Assembly (NCBI GenBank): GCA_938030095.1
Contig: CALHGK010000001.1
Coordinates: forward strand, 1-64,000
Direction: 5' to 3'
Length of the DNA: 64,000 nt
Source of the DNA: an uncultured Candidatus Saccharibacteria bacterium
Lineage (GTDB): Bacteria; Patescibacteriota; Saccharimonadia; Saccharimonadales; Saccharimonadaceae
The translations under genes and the position numbers were made by a program. Below, piece after piece: positions 17,341 to 26,773 of the stretch (positions are counted from its first letter, which is position 1; each line of letters starts with the position of its first letter). The notes beneath the pieces are model-generated. The model saw only the letters and a list, made by a program, of their open reading frames with translations. It did no database searches and was not told the DNA's origin.

Positions 17341-17368
17341 GCTCAGGGCTCACCGCCAATTTCACCAC

Positions 17369-17402
17369 AAAACACCCCAGGGGATGGCTGGGGTGTTTAT
17401 TT
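17369..17402 (+). terminator. Terminator after the YeaQ-like gene
   Basis: AAACACCCCA (17370-17379) pairs with TGGGGTGTTT (17389-17398), followed by a T/A-rich tail. Confidence 0.85.
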
Positions 17403-17758
17403 ATCACCATCACCTCGCTAAGCCCTCACACACACTCGAGGTTCAAGGGATTTGCCCACACTGCCAGTGTCTTCGGTAGGCTCGCTAATATCTGCGCTCT
17501 CGCAATTGAGCGTCTTAAAATTTATCGTTAGTTATGTAACACTTCGTCTATTCAAACCACAAAGTTGCCCACGAATTTTCACGACTCTCCTCTCTACTAT
17601 TTTTGCTTCAGGGATGACAAGGGTAAGTATGTACAGCATAGTGACTTCTCGGCGTCAGAAATAAAAACTGGTTATAACAACCAGCTTATTACCCTACTCG
17701 AATGAAATGGTAGAGAGCTAATGGAGAGAACATGGGGATTTTTAATACGTAGGCTTCG
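17403..17758. other. Intergenic region, no gene seen
   Basis: About 350 bases between the YeaQ terminator and the convergent end of sbcB. Short open frames resemble no family and lack an SD or close -10 box. Confidence 0.5.
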
Positions 17759-19171
17759 CTAATCACCCACCGGTACCACAGCCTCAAGCCACAGCTGCAG
17801 CTCCTGCAATATAAACTCATCTGCCGTACCTGCCTTGGTTAGACGCTGCAACGACGCCATAAAGCTCGGCAGCTGGGCCTGTAGGTGGGTGCTCCGCCAT
17901 TGCTCCCACTGGGCTTGCTCATCATCACTGAGGCTCTGCGGGAAGCTACGCGCCTTGTAGTGGAGTAGCAGCTCAGGCAGGCGCTCATCACGAAAGGCTG
18001 GGTGGAAGTCTGCCAGTGCCTTGGTATCGGCATTGCGCACTGCAGCGATGTGCGTCTTATCTGCGTCCGAGACGAAGCTGTCGTAGAGCTGCCCTTCGGG
18101 GTCGGTCGATTTTTTGTACTCACGCTTTTTTTCGTAGAGTGTGCGGAGTTTCTCAGCAAAGTCGGGATGGTGAAGCAGGATATCGCGGTGACGAGCTACA
18201 GTGGCCGCCTCGAGATGGATCTTACTCCAGCCATCGCCCTGCTCTAGCACACCAAGTGGTGCAACGGCTGGGCAACGATTGTATTGCAATGGTTTGACAG
18301 GTAGCGCCACAAAGCCATCGGCCTGGCGCTCCTCCCAGGTAGCAAAGATTTTCTTAGCAAGTTCCTGCTGGCTTAGGTTCACAAACGGCGTTGGGTCGTA
18401 GCGCAGGTCATAGACCAAGACATTACTATTGGGTGCTGGTGCCAGCGGAAAGGCGACGGTCGTCTTGGCGTGTTGCTTGTCGTAGCGGCCACTAGTATAG
18501 ACGAAGGGCTGCTTGGTCTCGAGATTGACGAGCCGCTGCACTGCCCTCTTGTCGCGCATCGCAAGGAGATAGTCAAAGAGCTGGGGCTGGGCACGCTTCA
18601 CTAGCTTCGTTACTTCTATCAGAGCTGCCACATCAGCGAAGGCGTCGTGTGCATTGTTGTGTGCAATGCCATTAGCTTTAGTAATGAGTTCCAGACGGTT
18701 GGTAGGCTGACCATTCGCATCCATCGGCCACTCAATGCCATCTGGCCGCAGTGCCCGTGTCAGCCGCACGACATCAAGCATATCCCAGCGGCTCCGCTCA
18801 TCCTTCCAGCTCCACTCGTATGGATCATAAAAGTTCCGCCACAGCAGATGGCGGATAAACTCGTCGTCAAAGCGCACATTGTTGAACCCCACAGCGATCG
18901 TCCCTGGTGTGAAGATCTCCTCGCTCACCATCCGCGCACATGCTGCCTCACTATAGCCCTCCTCTAGCGTCTTCTGCGGCGTGATACCGGTCACCATCAG
19001 GGCATCGGGGCTTGGTAGGGTGTCGTCATTGAGAGTGATGAGGAAGTTATACGGCTCGCCAATTGGCTGCAAGTCCATATCTGTCCGCTGCCCGGCAAAC
19101 TGCATAATCCGATCCGTCTGTGCCCGGAAGCCACTCGTCTCAAGGTCGTAGAAAAAGAATGTTTGTGCCAT
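17759..19171 (-). CDS. sbcB: Exodeoxyribonuclease I
   Basis: ExoI degrades single-stranded DNA 3' to 5' and works in recombination and mismatch repair. The DEDDh exonuclease core is at the N-terminus: DLETS (9-13), VGFNNVRFDDEF and HNAHDAFADV. The ExoI-specific SH3-like and C-terminal regions (about 200-470) follow, with total length 470 as in proteobacterial ExoI. The start follows TGC-TATACT (19183-19178) by six bases. It is a single gene, convergent with the empty stretch after clpB. Confidence 0.95.
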   Translation of the reverse strand: MAQTFFFYDLETSGFRAQTDRIMQFAGQRTDMDLQPIGEPYNFLITLNDDTLPSPDALMVTGITPQKTLEEGYSEAACARMVSEEIFTPGTIAVGFNNVRFDDEFIRHLLWRNFYDPYEWSWKDERSRWDMLDVVRLTRALRPDGIEWPMDANGQPTNRLELITKANGIAHNNAHDAFADVAALIEVTKLVKRAQPQLFDYLLAMRDKRAVQRLVNLETKQPFVYTSGRYDKQHAKTTVAFPLAPAPNSNVLVYDLRYDPTPFVNLSQQELAKKIFATWEERQADGFVALPVKPLQYNRCPAVAPLGVLEQGDGWSKIHLEAATVARHRDILLHHPDFAEKLRTLYEKKREYKKSTDPEGQLYDSFVSDADKTHIAAVRNADTKALADFHPAFRDERLPELLLHYKARSFPQSLSDDEQAQWEQWRSTHLQAQLPSFMASLQRLTKAGTADEFILQELQLWLEAVVPVGD

Positions 19172-19177
19172 AGGTAT

Positions 19178-19183
19178 AGTATA
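19178..19183 (-). promoter_or_regulatory. Extended -10 of sbcB
   Basis: TGC-TATACT on the minus strand, six bases before the ATG at 19171. Confidence 0.6.
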
Positions 19184-19322
19184 GCAAATTATAAATATGA
19201 TGACTTACTGCCCGTTAGAATTTGGTTCATTATATTAAATACCATAAACGCATTATTTACGCTGTATGTCTGTGTATAATACATTATATTAGTAATTAAT
19301 AACTATCCAAGGTCTATTTATC

Positions 19323-19877
19323 GTGCAGGAAAATGCAGATTTAATTAAAGAATTCAAAAAACTACAAAACCTAAACAAGGAGCTTATTCAAGAAATTAAG
19401 CAATTTCGATCCCTTGGTAGACACACTCCAGATGTTGATATGTGCATGGAAGGCAATCTACGCCTTGCAAGACGAGCAAAGCAAGACATTTTTACATGTT
19501 GGAATATTTTTCGATTTAAATGGCGGCGAGCACACCCACGAATGCTTCAAGGAATGGAAGACATAAGTAGAGAGTACGAAGAATATTGCACACGAGAAAG
19601 CAAAGCGTGGAAATATCCAGACAGCAAACATATCAGAGATATAGATTGTCATTTATTTTATAAGCGTGAAGAAATTGAAGGAAGTATTCGAAGCAGTTTA
19701 GATACACTTGCAGAACTTCGTTATATCGCGCAAGAATACAGACGTCGCTATGGAGAGCATGAATACTTCCTCAGCGATCGTTCATTTAAATGGATAACTT
19801 TCATTCTTGGTGCAGTATCTGGCTGGGTTGTTAGCGCAGTAGCAACAGCAGTCAACCATATAATAAGGCAACCGTAG
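19323..19877 (+). CDS. AT-rich orphan protein with C-terminal membrane helix
   Basis: I do not recognise this 184-residue protein. It has a charged, probably coiled-coil N-terminus (ADLIKEFKKLQNLNKELIQE), a middle rich in Arg, Tyr and Glu, and one C-terminal helix (about 157-178). This suggests a tail-anchored protein with its bulk in the cytosol. Base composition is clearly more AT-rich than the flanking sbcB and obg genes, a sign of recent acquisition. The start is GTG; a TATAAT-like box lies about 45 bases upstream, and there is no SD. It is divergent from sbcB and its stop is only six bases from the end of obg. Confidence 0.6.
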   Translation: MQENADLIKEFKKLQNLNKELIQEIKQFRSLGRHTPDVDMCMEGNLRLARRAKQDIFTCWNIFRFKWRRAHPRMLQGMEDISREYEEYCTRESKAWKYPDSKHIRDIDCHLFYKREEIEGSIRSSLDTLAELRYIAQEYRRRYGEHEYFLSDRSFKWITFILGAVSGWVVSAVATAVNHIIRQP

Positions 19878-19882
19878 GGCTC

Positions 19883-21259
19883 TTATTGCTCCACCAGCGG
19901 GAACGGCTGACTATCGCCAATCTGCACAATGCTGTCGCCCTCTGCTCCTTGACGGATGAGCTCGTGCGTGACACCAAGACGCTTCATAATGTCGCGCAGG
20001 CGATTAACTGCCTCAAACTGGGCGAAGTTCGTGCGACGAGCGAATTTCTCGAGCTTTTGGCCAGACACGGCAAAGACACGCGGCATCTCGGCATCCTCTC
20101 GTGGGTTAGTGAGGCCGCTCTCTACTGCCGTCTCGGCGCAGCGCTGCGCCGCATAGCCCTGCAGTTGCTGCACCGCCCAGGCATCGGCCTTAGCTTGGCT
20201 ACCGAGCGTAATGGTCGCAAGCTCCTCATCATCAGCAAAATCATCATCCTCTTCAGCTGCAGCCTCGGCCGCCCGCGCCTCTACTACTATCTGGCGCAAA
20301 GCTCTCAGTACATCAACGATTCCCTGATGAGCCACTGAAGAGATCGCAAAAATCGGCGTCGCTTCGTCAACCACCTGACGCAAGCTATCTATCTGCATCT
20401 GAATGATATCGTCATCGAGCCCATCACACTTCGTTAGCACTACGACCTCTGGCCGCTGAGCGAGCTCGGTGCTGTATTGCTGCAGCTCGTGACGAATCGC
20501 TTGGTAGCGCTCGGCTACATCATTACTATACACATCAACGAGATGGAGGAGCACAGCCGTCCGCTCGACGTGCCGCAAGAAGGCATCACCCAGACCCTTG
20601 CCCTCGCTCGCTCCCTCAATCAAGCCAGGAATATCGGCGATTAAGATAGATCCATCATCAATATCGGCCACTCCAAGGTTAGGTGTGAGTGTGGTAAATT
20701 CGTAATTCGCAATCTCCGGACGGGCATTACTCACCACGCTCAGGAAGGTTGATTTACCAGCATTTGGGAAGCCCACTAGACCAACATCAGCCAGCAACTT
20801 CAGCTCCAGCTCCGCCTCAAAGCTCTCCCCTGCCTCGCCCAACTCAGCCATGCGCGGCGTTTGGCGCACACTAGATTTAAAATGCGCATTGCCAAAGCCA
20901 CCGTCGCCACCCTTGGCAATGACGGCCTCTTGCCCTGCCTCAGCGAGGTCAGCGATTACTACATCACCTCGCTTCACCAGTGTCCCGACCGGCACTTTGA
21001 CAACCAGTGGCTTACCAGACCGGCCCGCCATCTTTTTCTTGCCACCCGCCACACCGGGCTCTGCCTTGAGCTCTGGCTTGTAACGAAACTTGAGCAAGGT
21101 ATTGAGCTGCTCTGTTGCAACAAAAACAACATCGCCACCGCGGCCTCCATCACCACCATCAGGCCCACCTTTATCCACATATATTTCGTGCCGAAAGCTC
21201 ACCGCGCCGTCGCCACCACGGCCTGCTACTACTGCTACCTTTGCTGTATCTACAAACAT
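19883..21259 (-). CDS. obg: Obg GTPase (CgtA)
   Basis: Obg is an essential ribosome-assembly and stress GTPase. The Gly-rich Obg fold (1-155, e.g. GGRGGDVVFVA) is followed by the G domain with G1 GFPNAGKST (163-171), G3 DIPGLIEGAS and G4 TKCD. The C-terminal OCT domain ends the protein. An acidic, Glu/Asp-rich insertion separates the G domain from OCT (roughly residues 325-350). The ATG follows TGG-TATACT (21274-21269) by nine bases. Confidence 0.97.
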   Translation of the reverse strand: MFVDTAKVAVVAGRGGDGAVSFRHEIYVDKGGPDGGDGGRGGDVVFVATEQLNTLLKFRYKPELKAEPGVAGGKKKMAGRSGKPLVVKVPVGTLVKRGDVVIADLAEAGQEAVIAKGGDGGFGNAHFKSSVRQTPRMAELGEAGESFEAELELKLLADVGLVGFPNAGKSTFLSVVSNARPEIANYEFTTLTPNLGVADIDDGSILIADIPGLIEGASEGKGLGDAFLRHVERTAVLLHLVDVYSNDVAERYQAIRHELQQYSTELAQRPEVVVLTKCDGLDDDIIQMQIDSLRQVVDEATPIFAISSVAHQGIVDVLRALRQIVVEARAAEAAAEEDDDFADDEELATITLGSQAKADAWAVQQLQGYAAQRCAETAVESGLTNPREDAEMPRVFAVSGQKLEKFARRTNFAQFEAVNRLRDIMKRLGVTHELIRQGAEGDSIVQIGDSQPFPLVEQ

Positions 21260-21268
21260 ATACTATTA

Positions 21269-21274
21269 AGTATA
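21269..21274 (-). promoter_or_regulatory. Extended -10 of obg
   Basis: TGG-TATACT, nine bases before the obg ATG; it overlaps the start of the neighbouring terminator. Confidence 0.5.
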
Positions 21275-21306
21275 CCAAAAACACCTCTGCGGCAACAGAG
21301 GTGTTT
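21274..21306 (-). terminator. Terminator of the CHAP gene
   Basis: On the minus strand AAACACCTCTG pairs with CAGAGGTGTTT around a 6-base loop, followed by a T-run. It lies between the CHAP stop and the obg promoter. Confidence 0.85.
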
Positions 21307-21326
21307 GCTTGGCTTAGTTTATCGAA

Positions 21327-22568
21327 TTAGTAGATGTACTGGTAGCGACCACCGACTGCTTCGTTCCATGGGATGTTACCAAAGCCAACGCGGTTGAATC
21401 CACCACCCCAGCGGAAACCGTTCATCTCGCTAACGGTGACCGAAACACCAGGGTTAACACTCTCGACGATGGCAACGTGGCCATACCCACCGCCATTTTG
21501 CATTACTGCACCAACGGCTGGCGTTGTGCCGACACCGTAGCCAGATGCGCGGGCGAAGCTAGCCCAGGTAGCGGCATTACCCCACTGGCGGCCAATTGGC
21601 CGGCCGAGCTCAAGACGGCGCTCGTAGGCATAGAAGGTACAGTTGCCCCAGGCGTAGCCACCACCGTCACCACCACCCGTCCAGGCGTGGGCTGTGCCGG
21701 CAGCACCGCCGTAGGCACCAGTGCCGTTGTAGCTATTTGTGCCAGTTGTTGCGCTGGCTGCACGAGCAGCAGCACCCGAGCGTGGCGCTACGTAGCCTGG
21801 CTGCTCCTCTGTTGGCAATGAGCCATCAGGGATGATAAGCTGCGAACCTTTAGCAGGGGTAGAGGTCAGCTCAAGGTCGTTGTAGAGAGTCAGCTGGTTC
21901 TTATCTGCTTTGTATTTAGCAGCGATGCTGTCGAGCGTATCACCATCCTTAACGGTGTAAAGAATACCATTGACTGGCAAGATAGTTAGCTCTTTGCCCG
22001 GCTCAAGTGCATCACTGGTGAGTTTGTTTACCCACTTGATGGTCTGCGTGCTAATCTTGAACTTATCGGCAAGGCTTGGCACGCTATCGCCAGCAACTGT
22101 GGTGTATTTCTTGATGGTACGGTTGTCGGCTGTTGGCTGGACAATCTGTGGCTTGTTGATCGTTGTGGCGCTTGTTTGGGTAAACGAGTTTTCTGCTGCA
22201 ATCGACTGCGAAAGGTTGGCGACGTTGTTGGCAACAGGCAGGCTAGTGCTCTCAGCGATCGACGTCGCAACATTGGTTGCAACGAGCTGATCTACCCCAT
22301 CTGCCGATGGCGTTGCTGCTGTTTGGCGCGTTGCACTAACGGGCGCAGCGCTAGCTAGAGCGGTGTTTTCTGCCAAAATTGGCTGATAACTCATGGCAAC
22401 GAGCGAAAGAATCAGGACAAAAACCCCGACATAGGCCGATGTCCGTACCGGTGATAATGACTTATATAGTGGTCGCGGGCGCCGACTCCGCACGGTAATA
22501 GGCGAAAGTTCGAGTTGTGAAGCCTGCTCGGCTGCTTGTTGTTGACGAATGATCGTTCTCCTGCGCAT
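21327..22568 (-). CDS. LysM-CHAP peptidoglycan hydrolase
   Basis: The 413-residue protein has a short basic cytosolic tail and a membrane anchor (about 47-66). A Ser/Thr/Ala-rich linker follows, then two LysM domains (about 153-200 and 203-250: VAGDSVPSLADKF and VKDGDTLDSIAAKY). A C-terminal CHAP domain has the catalytic Cys in WGNCTFYAY and the His in GYGHVAIVE. LysM binds glycan and CHAP cleaves peptide cross-links, so it is a wall amidase/endopeptidase acting outside, perhaps in division or on the host wall. It is a single gene; a TATAAG box lies about 50 bases upstream. Confidence 0.92.
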   Translation of the reverse strand: MRRRTIIRQQQAAEQASQLELSPITVRSRRPRPLYKSLSPVRTSAYVGVFVLILSLVAMSYQPILAENTALASAAPVSATRQTAATPSADGVDQLVATNVATSIAESTSLPVANNVANLSQSIAAENSFTQTSATTINKPQIVQPTADNRTIKKYTTVAGDSVPSLADKFKISTQTIKWVNKLTSDALEPGKELTILPVNGILYTVKDGDTLDSIAAKYKADKNQLTLYNDLELTSTPAKGSQLIIPDGSLPTEEQPGYVAPRSGAAARAASATTGTNSYNGTGAYGGAAGTAHAWTGGGDGGGYAWGNCTFYAYERRLELGRPIGRQWGNAATWASFARASGYGVGTTPAVGAVMQNGGGYGHVAIVESVNPGVSVTVSEMNGFRWGGGFNRVGFGNIPWNEAVGGRYQYIY

Positions 22569-23075
22569 CTATTACTAGCGCGCGACTACCTCACTCTGTC
22601 TTTCTTCTCTTATACACGAGAACGGAGCACACATGTCGACCGATTTTATTATGATATTAAAAAAATTGATTTCGGCGCTCGTACGACATTTAAAGGCAGG
22701 CCATTGGTAGAGCAATTCCCCTCTCTTGCATTCCCTGTATCCTCACTCACCGACTGGCTACGATCCATTCTACTACGCAGTTGTGATTTAGTCAATGGCC
22801 CACCACTGTGGTGGGAGATGATATTTTGTGGAAATTGCAACAGTCTTAGTCTGGTATCGTTATGCTCCAGTTTTTATTCTCATATTCTATGCCAATGCGG
22901 TCAGCTTGGCTTCAATAGCACTCGTTTTTGCAGATTTCAGCCCCTACTACATTATTTTGCAAAACACGTATGTCTGCTTTCTCGCATATTTACGATATTG
23001 TGATATAACCATCTGGCAAATATAGTGCTCGCCCCGCATCAAAAAGAAATATATGAGGGGTAGGCTTAGGAATCT
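22569..23075. other. Intergenic region of about 500 bases
   Basis: It separates the CHAP promoter from the end of mltG. I see one short perfect hairpin (CCCACCA/TGGTGGG, about 22799-22815) without a T-run, and a GGTAGAGCA string that mimics a tRNA D-arm but has no T-arm partner. The open frames here do not look like proteins. Confidence 0.5.
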
Positions 23076-24749
23076 CTATAGCTCAGAGCAAAGCTTCTTG
23101 CAGTGCTGCTTGATATTGGCCTGGTGCTCGGCATCGGTATTGGCGAAGTAGACATTGCCATCATCACCAGCGAGGAAGAACTCATAGCTACCAGGTGCTG
23201 GATCGGCCACTGCTTTGAGTGCGCCGAGGCCAGGCGTGGCAATTGGCCCAGGTGGCAAGCCTGGCTTGATACGGGTATTATACGGCGAATCAAGATTAAC
23301 GTTAGGGCTGACACCGGCGATATCTGCCCCATAGATGAAGGTCACGTCCGAGCCAAGCACCTTATTCTCGCGCAACCGCTTGTAAAAGACCTGGGCAATC
23401 TGCCGCTGGATCTGATAGCAATCTTGACTCGCGCCGCCACAACCCATCTCACGCTGGATGATGGAGGCAAGAGTGATAGCTTGGTAAAGATTGAGCTTTT
23501 GAGCTGCGAATTTGTCGATCAAACCATTGTTCTGAATCTGCTCATACATATGCGCGAAGGCTGCCTTGAGAGCTGCCTCTGGCCCTTGGTTGGCCGGCAC
23601 AGAGTATGTATCACCAAAGATATAGCCCTCGAGCGAGGTGCCAGCTGGCTTGTTGGCAAAGAGTGGGCTGTCGTACGTCTTAGCAAGTGCAGCTTTGATC
23701 GACTCCTCGCTGTAGCCAGCCCGCTTGAGAGCCGTGGTGGCATCTTGACCTTGCGGCTTATAGCGCGAATCGACAACGGTGCCGCCTGGCAAGAATGTGA
23801 CAACGCGATTATCATGGCAACCCTGCGAAAGCTTGGTTGCAATCTCAGGCAACGATTGCGCAGGACTAAACTGACACACACCAGTGTGCAGTTGATTGCG
23901 CGAGCCCGACAGGCGGGTGTAGATATCAAAAGCGCGAACATCACGAATCAGCCCCTGCTCTTTCAGTGTAGCAGCAACAGTCTTGAACGTGTCGCCCTCA
24001 CCAATCGTTATCGTCTTGGTCGTGGTGTCGGTCCGATCGACTGGCTGTAGATTTTGATGATACCACCAGTATGCTACTGCAAGGATGAGCAAGATAAACA
24101 ACCCAATACCGCTCAGCCACCACAGCCAGCGGCGGCGACCGCGCTGTGGCCGCTCAGTGTTGTAGCGTGGAGATTTTTTCTGAGAGCCAATCGTCCGACC
24201 TTTTGGTGCATCATCTGTAAAAAGTGGCGAAACACCGTCATTACCAAGCAAACTTCCCTGCTGCGGCTCCGGCGTGGGCTGCTGCGGCGGCTGGTCGTCA
24301 TCAAAGCCGTAGAAGCTATCGTCATCAAGCCCAGACGGCAGCGCATCATCTGTAAAATCATCAACCGGAATGGTGGCTGGTTGCGGTTGAGATTGCGGTG
24401 CTGGCTGCTGGACTGGCACTGCGTATGTGTCACGAGATGGAGTGCGGTGAGGTTGGGGCTGAGATACTGGTTGAGACTGAGGCCTACTTACCCGCATGTA
24501 GGGGTCATATGTCTGCTGTGGCGCAGGCGATGCTGCTGGTTGTGGCTGGATAGGCTGTGGTTGTTGCCCCACCCCTGGGCGATGTGGCTCCGAGCGGTGC
24601 ATATACGGTGACGTAGCTCGCCCCGAAGCCCCCACTGCAGCTGAGCGCCCCGACCGCGGCGTGATGCGTTCTGCTGGTGGTGGCGACAGTGGTGGGTTTG
24701 AGCTTCCCACCTGGAAGCCTCGGCCTGGCTGGCGGCGAAAATCAGTCAT
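23076..24749 (-). CDS. mltG: Endolytic transglycosylase MltG (YceG-like)
   Basis: MltG cuts nascent glycan strands and sets their length. The 557-residue protein has a long cytosolic N-terminus rich in Pro and Gln (about 1-200), one helix (about 212-234), a LysM-like part (GEGDTFKTVAATL) and the YceG catalytic domain. Signatures are LASIIQRE, with the catalytic Glu, and DSPYNTR followed by GLPPGPIATPG. The start at 24749 (MTDFRRQPG) overlaps ruvX by eight bases; the frame is open further upstream inside ruvX. The low-complexity tail is unusually long for MltG and could be a docking region. Confidence 0.94.
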   Translation of the reverse strand: MTDFRRQPGRGFQVGSSNPPLSPPPAERITPRSGRSAAVGASGRATSPYMHRSEPHRPGVGQQPQPIQPQPAASPAPQQTYDPYMRVSRPQSQPVSQPQPHRTPSRDTYAVPVQQPAPQSQPQPATIPVDDFTDDALPSGLDDDSFYGFDDDQPPQQPTPEPQQGSLLGNDGVSPLFTDDAPKGRTIGSQKKSPRYNTERPQRGRRRWLWWLSGIGLFILLILAVAYWWYHQNLQPVDRTDTTTKTITIGEGDTFKTVAATLKEQGLIRDVRAFDIYTRLSGSRNQLHTGVCQFSPAQSLPEIATKLSQGCHDNRVVTFLPGGTVVDSRYKPQGQDATTALKRAGYSEESIKAALAKTYDSPLFANKPAGTSLEGYIFGDTYSVPANQGPEAALKAAFAHMYEQIQNNGLIDKFAAQKLNLYQAITLASIIQREMGCGGASQDCYQIQRQIAQVFYKRLRENKVLGSDVTFIYGADIAGVSPNVNLDSPYNTRIKPGLPPGPIATPGLGALKAVADPAPGSYEFFLAGDDGNVYFANTDAEHQANIKQHCKKLCSEL

Positions 24750-25152
24750 AGTGCGTCTCCAAATAGTCTTGCAAAATAATACTGGCAGCGACGGCATCGA
24801 TAGCACCCTTGCTATACGGCTTGCCTTGAGCACGAAGATACTCCTCAGCTTGCACGCTGGTGAGCGACTCATCTTGAAATGCCAAGCGCGGCGCGATATC
24901 TGTCAATTGGGTTGCAAACCGCTCAACATAGGCGGTTTGAGCCGTTGGCTCGCCCGATTGGTTACGCGGGTAACCAACGACCACCACCCCAACACGCTCA
25001 CTCATAATCAGCTGAGTGATCTGCTCAAGTTCACTACCATCCACTTCAATCGTATCATATGCGACGGCAATTCGCACGGATGGATCGGCAATTGCAACAC
25101 CAATCCGCCGTTCGCCGACATCAAGCGCTAAGTATGTTCTCTTATTGTTCAT
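24742..25152 (-). CDS. ruvX: Pre-16S rRNA nuclease / RuvX-like (YqgF)
   Basis: YqgF/RuvX is an RNase-H-fold nuclease linked to 16S rRNA maturation and proposed as a Holliday junction resolvase. The 136-residue protein has the family start LALDVGERRIGVA (first catalytic Asp), the middle VVVGYPRNQSG and DESLTSVQAEEYL, and the final KGAIDAVAASIILQDYL. Two ATGs are possible (25161 and 25152); the second matches family length. It overlaps the stop of the upstream gene and the start of mltG, the third gene of a four-gene operon. Confidence 0.93.
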   Translation of the reverse strand: MNNKRTYLALDVGERRIGVAIADPSVRIAVAYDTIEVDGSELEQITQLIMSERVGVVVVGYPRNQSGEPTAQTAYVERFATQLTDIAPRLAFQDESLTSVQAEEYLRAQGKPYSKGAIDAVAASIILQDYLETHYD

Positions 25153-26773
25153 TGAGGTCAAATACCACCTTTATCCGATTCGTGTCATTTGGTGCTGATT
25201 GCACCCAGAATGGTGAGAATGATACATCGGCCGAGCTCACTCCCTCGATCTTCTCAACATGCGAACGAACCTCGGCATAGCGCTTGCCCTTAGCGTAGTC
25301 TTTGAGCTCTGGCTCGTCTACCTTAGGGCCAATCTTACCATTGGTCGTGATGGTGGCATTGTAGGCATTACCATTAGCCGAAACATTGGTCACCGAGAGC
25401 TTATTGACGCCGTTGCTATGGACTTGCTGGTTGGCTTTGCCATCGATCTGCTGCTTGAAGTACGCGTCAAGGAAGATACCCGCCTCGCGCTTCTCTATCG
25501 CCGAGAGGGAGTACTCTACCGCACCAGTCAGCTGGGCTTTGCCATCGGTTGCTTCACCACCCACCTTGACATTGGGCTGGATATCGCTGTCGTTTTGCTT
25601 GAAGGTGTCATTGAGAATGATATAGCTGTCGCCATTAAATTGTGAGGCAAGCTCGCGCTTAGCGCCATTACTATCGAGCGAGCTACTCAGCCTATTCCTT
25701 GCTTGCTCAACATCGCTGCGCTGCACCGTAGTAATCGTCTTGTCTGTACCACCAGAAGTATCACGCGTAAAGGAGACTGAGAAGCCAGAAGGTCCCTTGG
25801 CCGAGCCCGACGCGCCATTGTACTTCGTACCACTCTCTACTGCAGTGACCTCTGTTGTGCGGCCTCGCATCAGGTCGCCACCCGACGCGTTAGAGTCGAA
25901 TACCACCGACGATGTCGTTTTATACTGCATGCCATTTTCGGATGTGATGGTCGTCCCGGCGTCGATCGTTGCTCCATTACGCAAGACATCAAACGAAGCT
26001 GGTGTGAAGCGCACCGTCCCCGTTGCCTTTGCACCAACATCTTCTTTGCCAGTGGCAGTGAAGTCGACCGAGACGGTTTTGCGCGTTGTCTTGGTTGTTG
26101 TCTTGATTGTCCCTTCTTGCAGGTTCGAGCCAAGTGAATCGCCAATCGTGACGCGGGTACTGAGTGGCAAATCAGAGGTACGCGCCTTGATCGTGATGGT
26201 CGCATGTGGTGCGAAGAAAATCGCCCATACCAAGAAAACAATCAGGACAACGAGTGCCGCACCGCCGATCAAGAGCTTCTTGCGCATCTTGTTGAAGTCT
26301 GGCACCTTCACCTTTTTCTTGAGGTCTGAGGCAGCCGAAGCATCTGCCGCTTTGTCATCATCTGATGCAGTACGAGCAGCTGGGCGTGTAGTAGGACGAG
26401 CCGGTACAGGAGCATCAGGTGTTACTGGCTCAGGGTCGTCTGGCTCGAGCTCACTACCATCAATGACATCTTCGTCATCAACCTCCAGTGCTGGGATCTC
26501 AGCCATCTCCGGCCGGCTTTGCAGCGTCCGTGCTGTGGGGATACTTGCCGAAGCCGCCAAAGTCGAGAGTGCTTGGTTGCCAGTAATAATGACGAGCCGT
26601 TTGCCTGCTTGCTCAGCAGCACGCTGGACAAGCTTGAGATTGACGGCGCTCTGCATGGCGCCAATCCGCTTGGGTGGCACAAGTGCGACGATTTTTTGCG
26701 AGGAATCCTTCACCTTGCCAATGATAGCGGTAATGTCGTCCTCGGTATCGATATAAATGACATCTTTTTGCAT
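25142..26773 (-). CDS. Membrane-anchored baseplate J-like protein
   Basis: The 543-residue protein has a cytosolic N-terminal domain (about 1-85; YIDTEDDITAIIGKVKDSSQKIVALVPPK) and an acidic Pro-rich linker. One membrane helix follows (about 171-193), then a long beta-rich outer region of about 345 residues. The outer part resembles the baseplate J/gp47-like proteins often annotated next to FtsA-like genes in CPR genomes; this is remembered pattern, not a search. It starts directly after the ftsA-like stop (TAAATG) and overlaps ruvX, so the operon order is conserved-looking. A role in a trans-envelope structure is possible but unproven. Confidence 0.65.
   Translation of the reverse strand: MQKDVIYIDTEDDITAIIGKVKDSSQKIVALVPPKRIGAMQSAVNLKLVQRAAEQAGKRLVIITGNQALSTLAASASIPTARTLQSRPEMAEIPALEVDDEDVIDGSELEPDDPEPVTPDAPVPARPTTRPAARTASDDDKAADASAASDLKKKVKVPDFNKMRKKLLIGGAALVVLIVFLVWAIFFAPHATITIKARTSDLPLSTRVTIGDSLGSNLQEGTIKTTTKTTRKTVSVDFTATGKEDVGAKATGTVRFTPASFDVLRNGATIDAGTTITSENGMQYKTTSSVVFDSNASGGDLMRGRTTEVTAVESGTKYNGASGSAKGPSGFSVSFTRDTSGGTDKTITTVQRSDVEQARNRLSSSLDSNGAKRELASQFNGDSYIILNDTFKQNDSDIQPNVKVGGEATDGKAQLTGAVEYSLSAIEKREAGIFLDAYFKQQIDGKANQQVHSNGVNKLSVTNVSANGNAYNATITTNGKIGPKVDEPELKDYAKGKRYAEVRSHVEKIEGVSSADVSFSPFWVQSAPNDTNRIKVVFDLNEQ

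Noticed and set aside
22690..22770. tRNA-like string (GGTAGAGCA) that mimics a D-arm
   Set aside because: No TTCGA-type T-loop, no 7-bp acceptor pairing and no plausible anticodon stem at the right distances.
22536..23003. 155-codon open frame on the plus strand
   Set aside because: Begins inside the CHAP gene promoter and coding region, no SD or close -10, composition and sequence look random.
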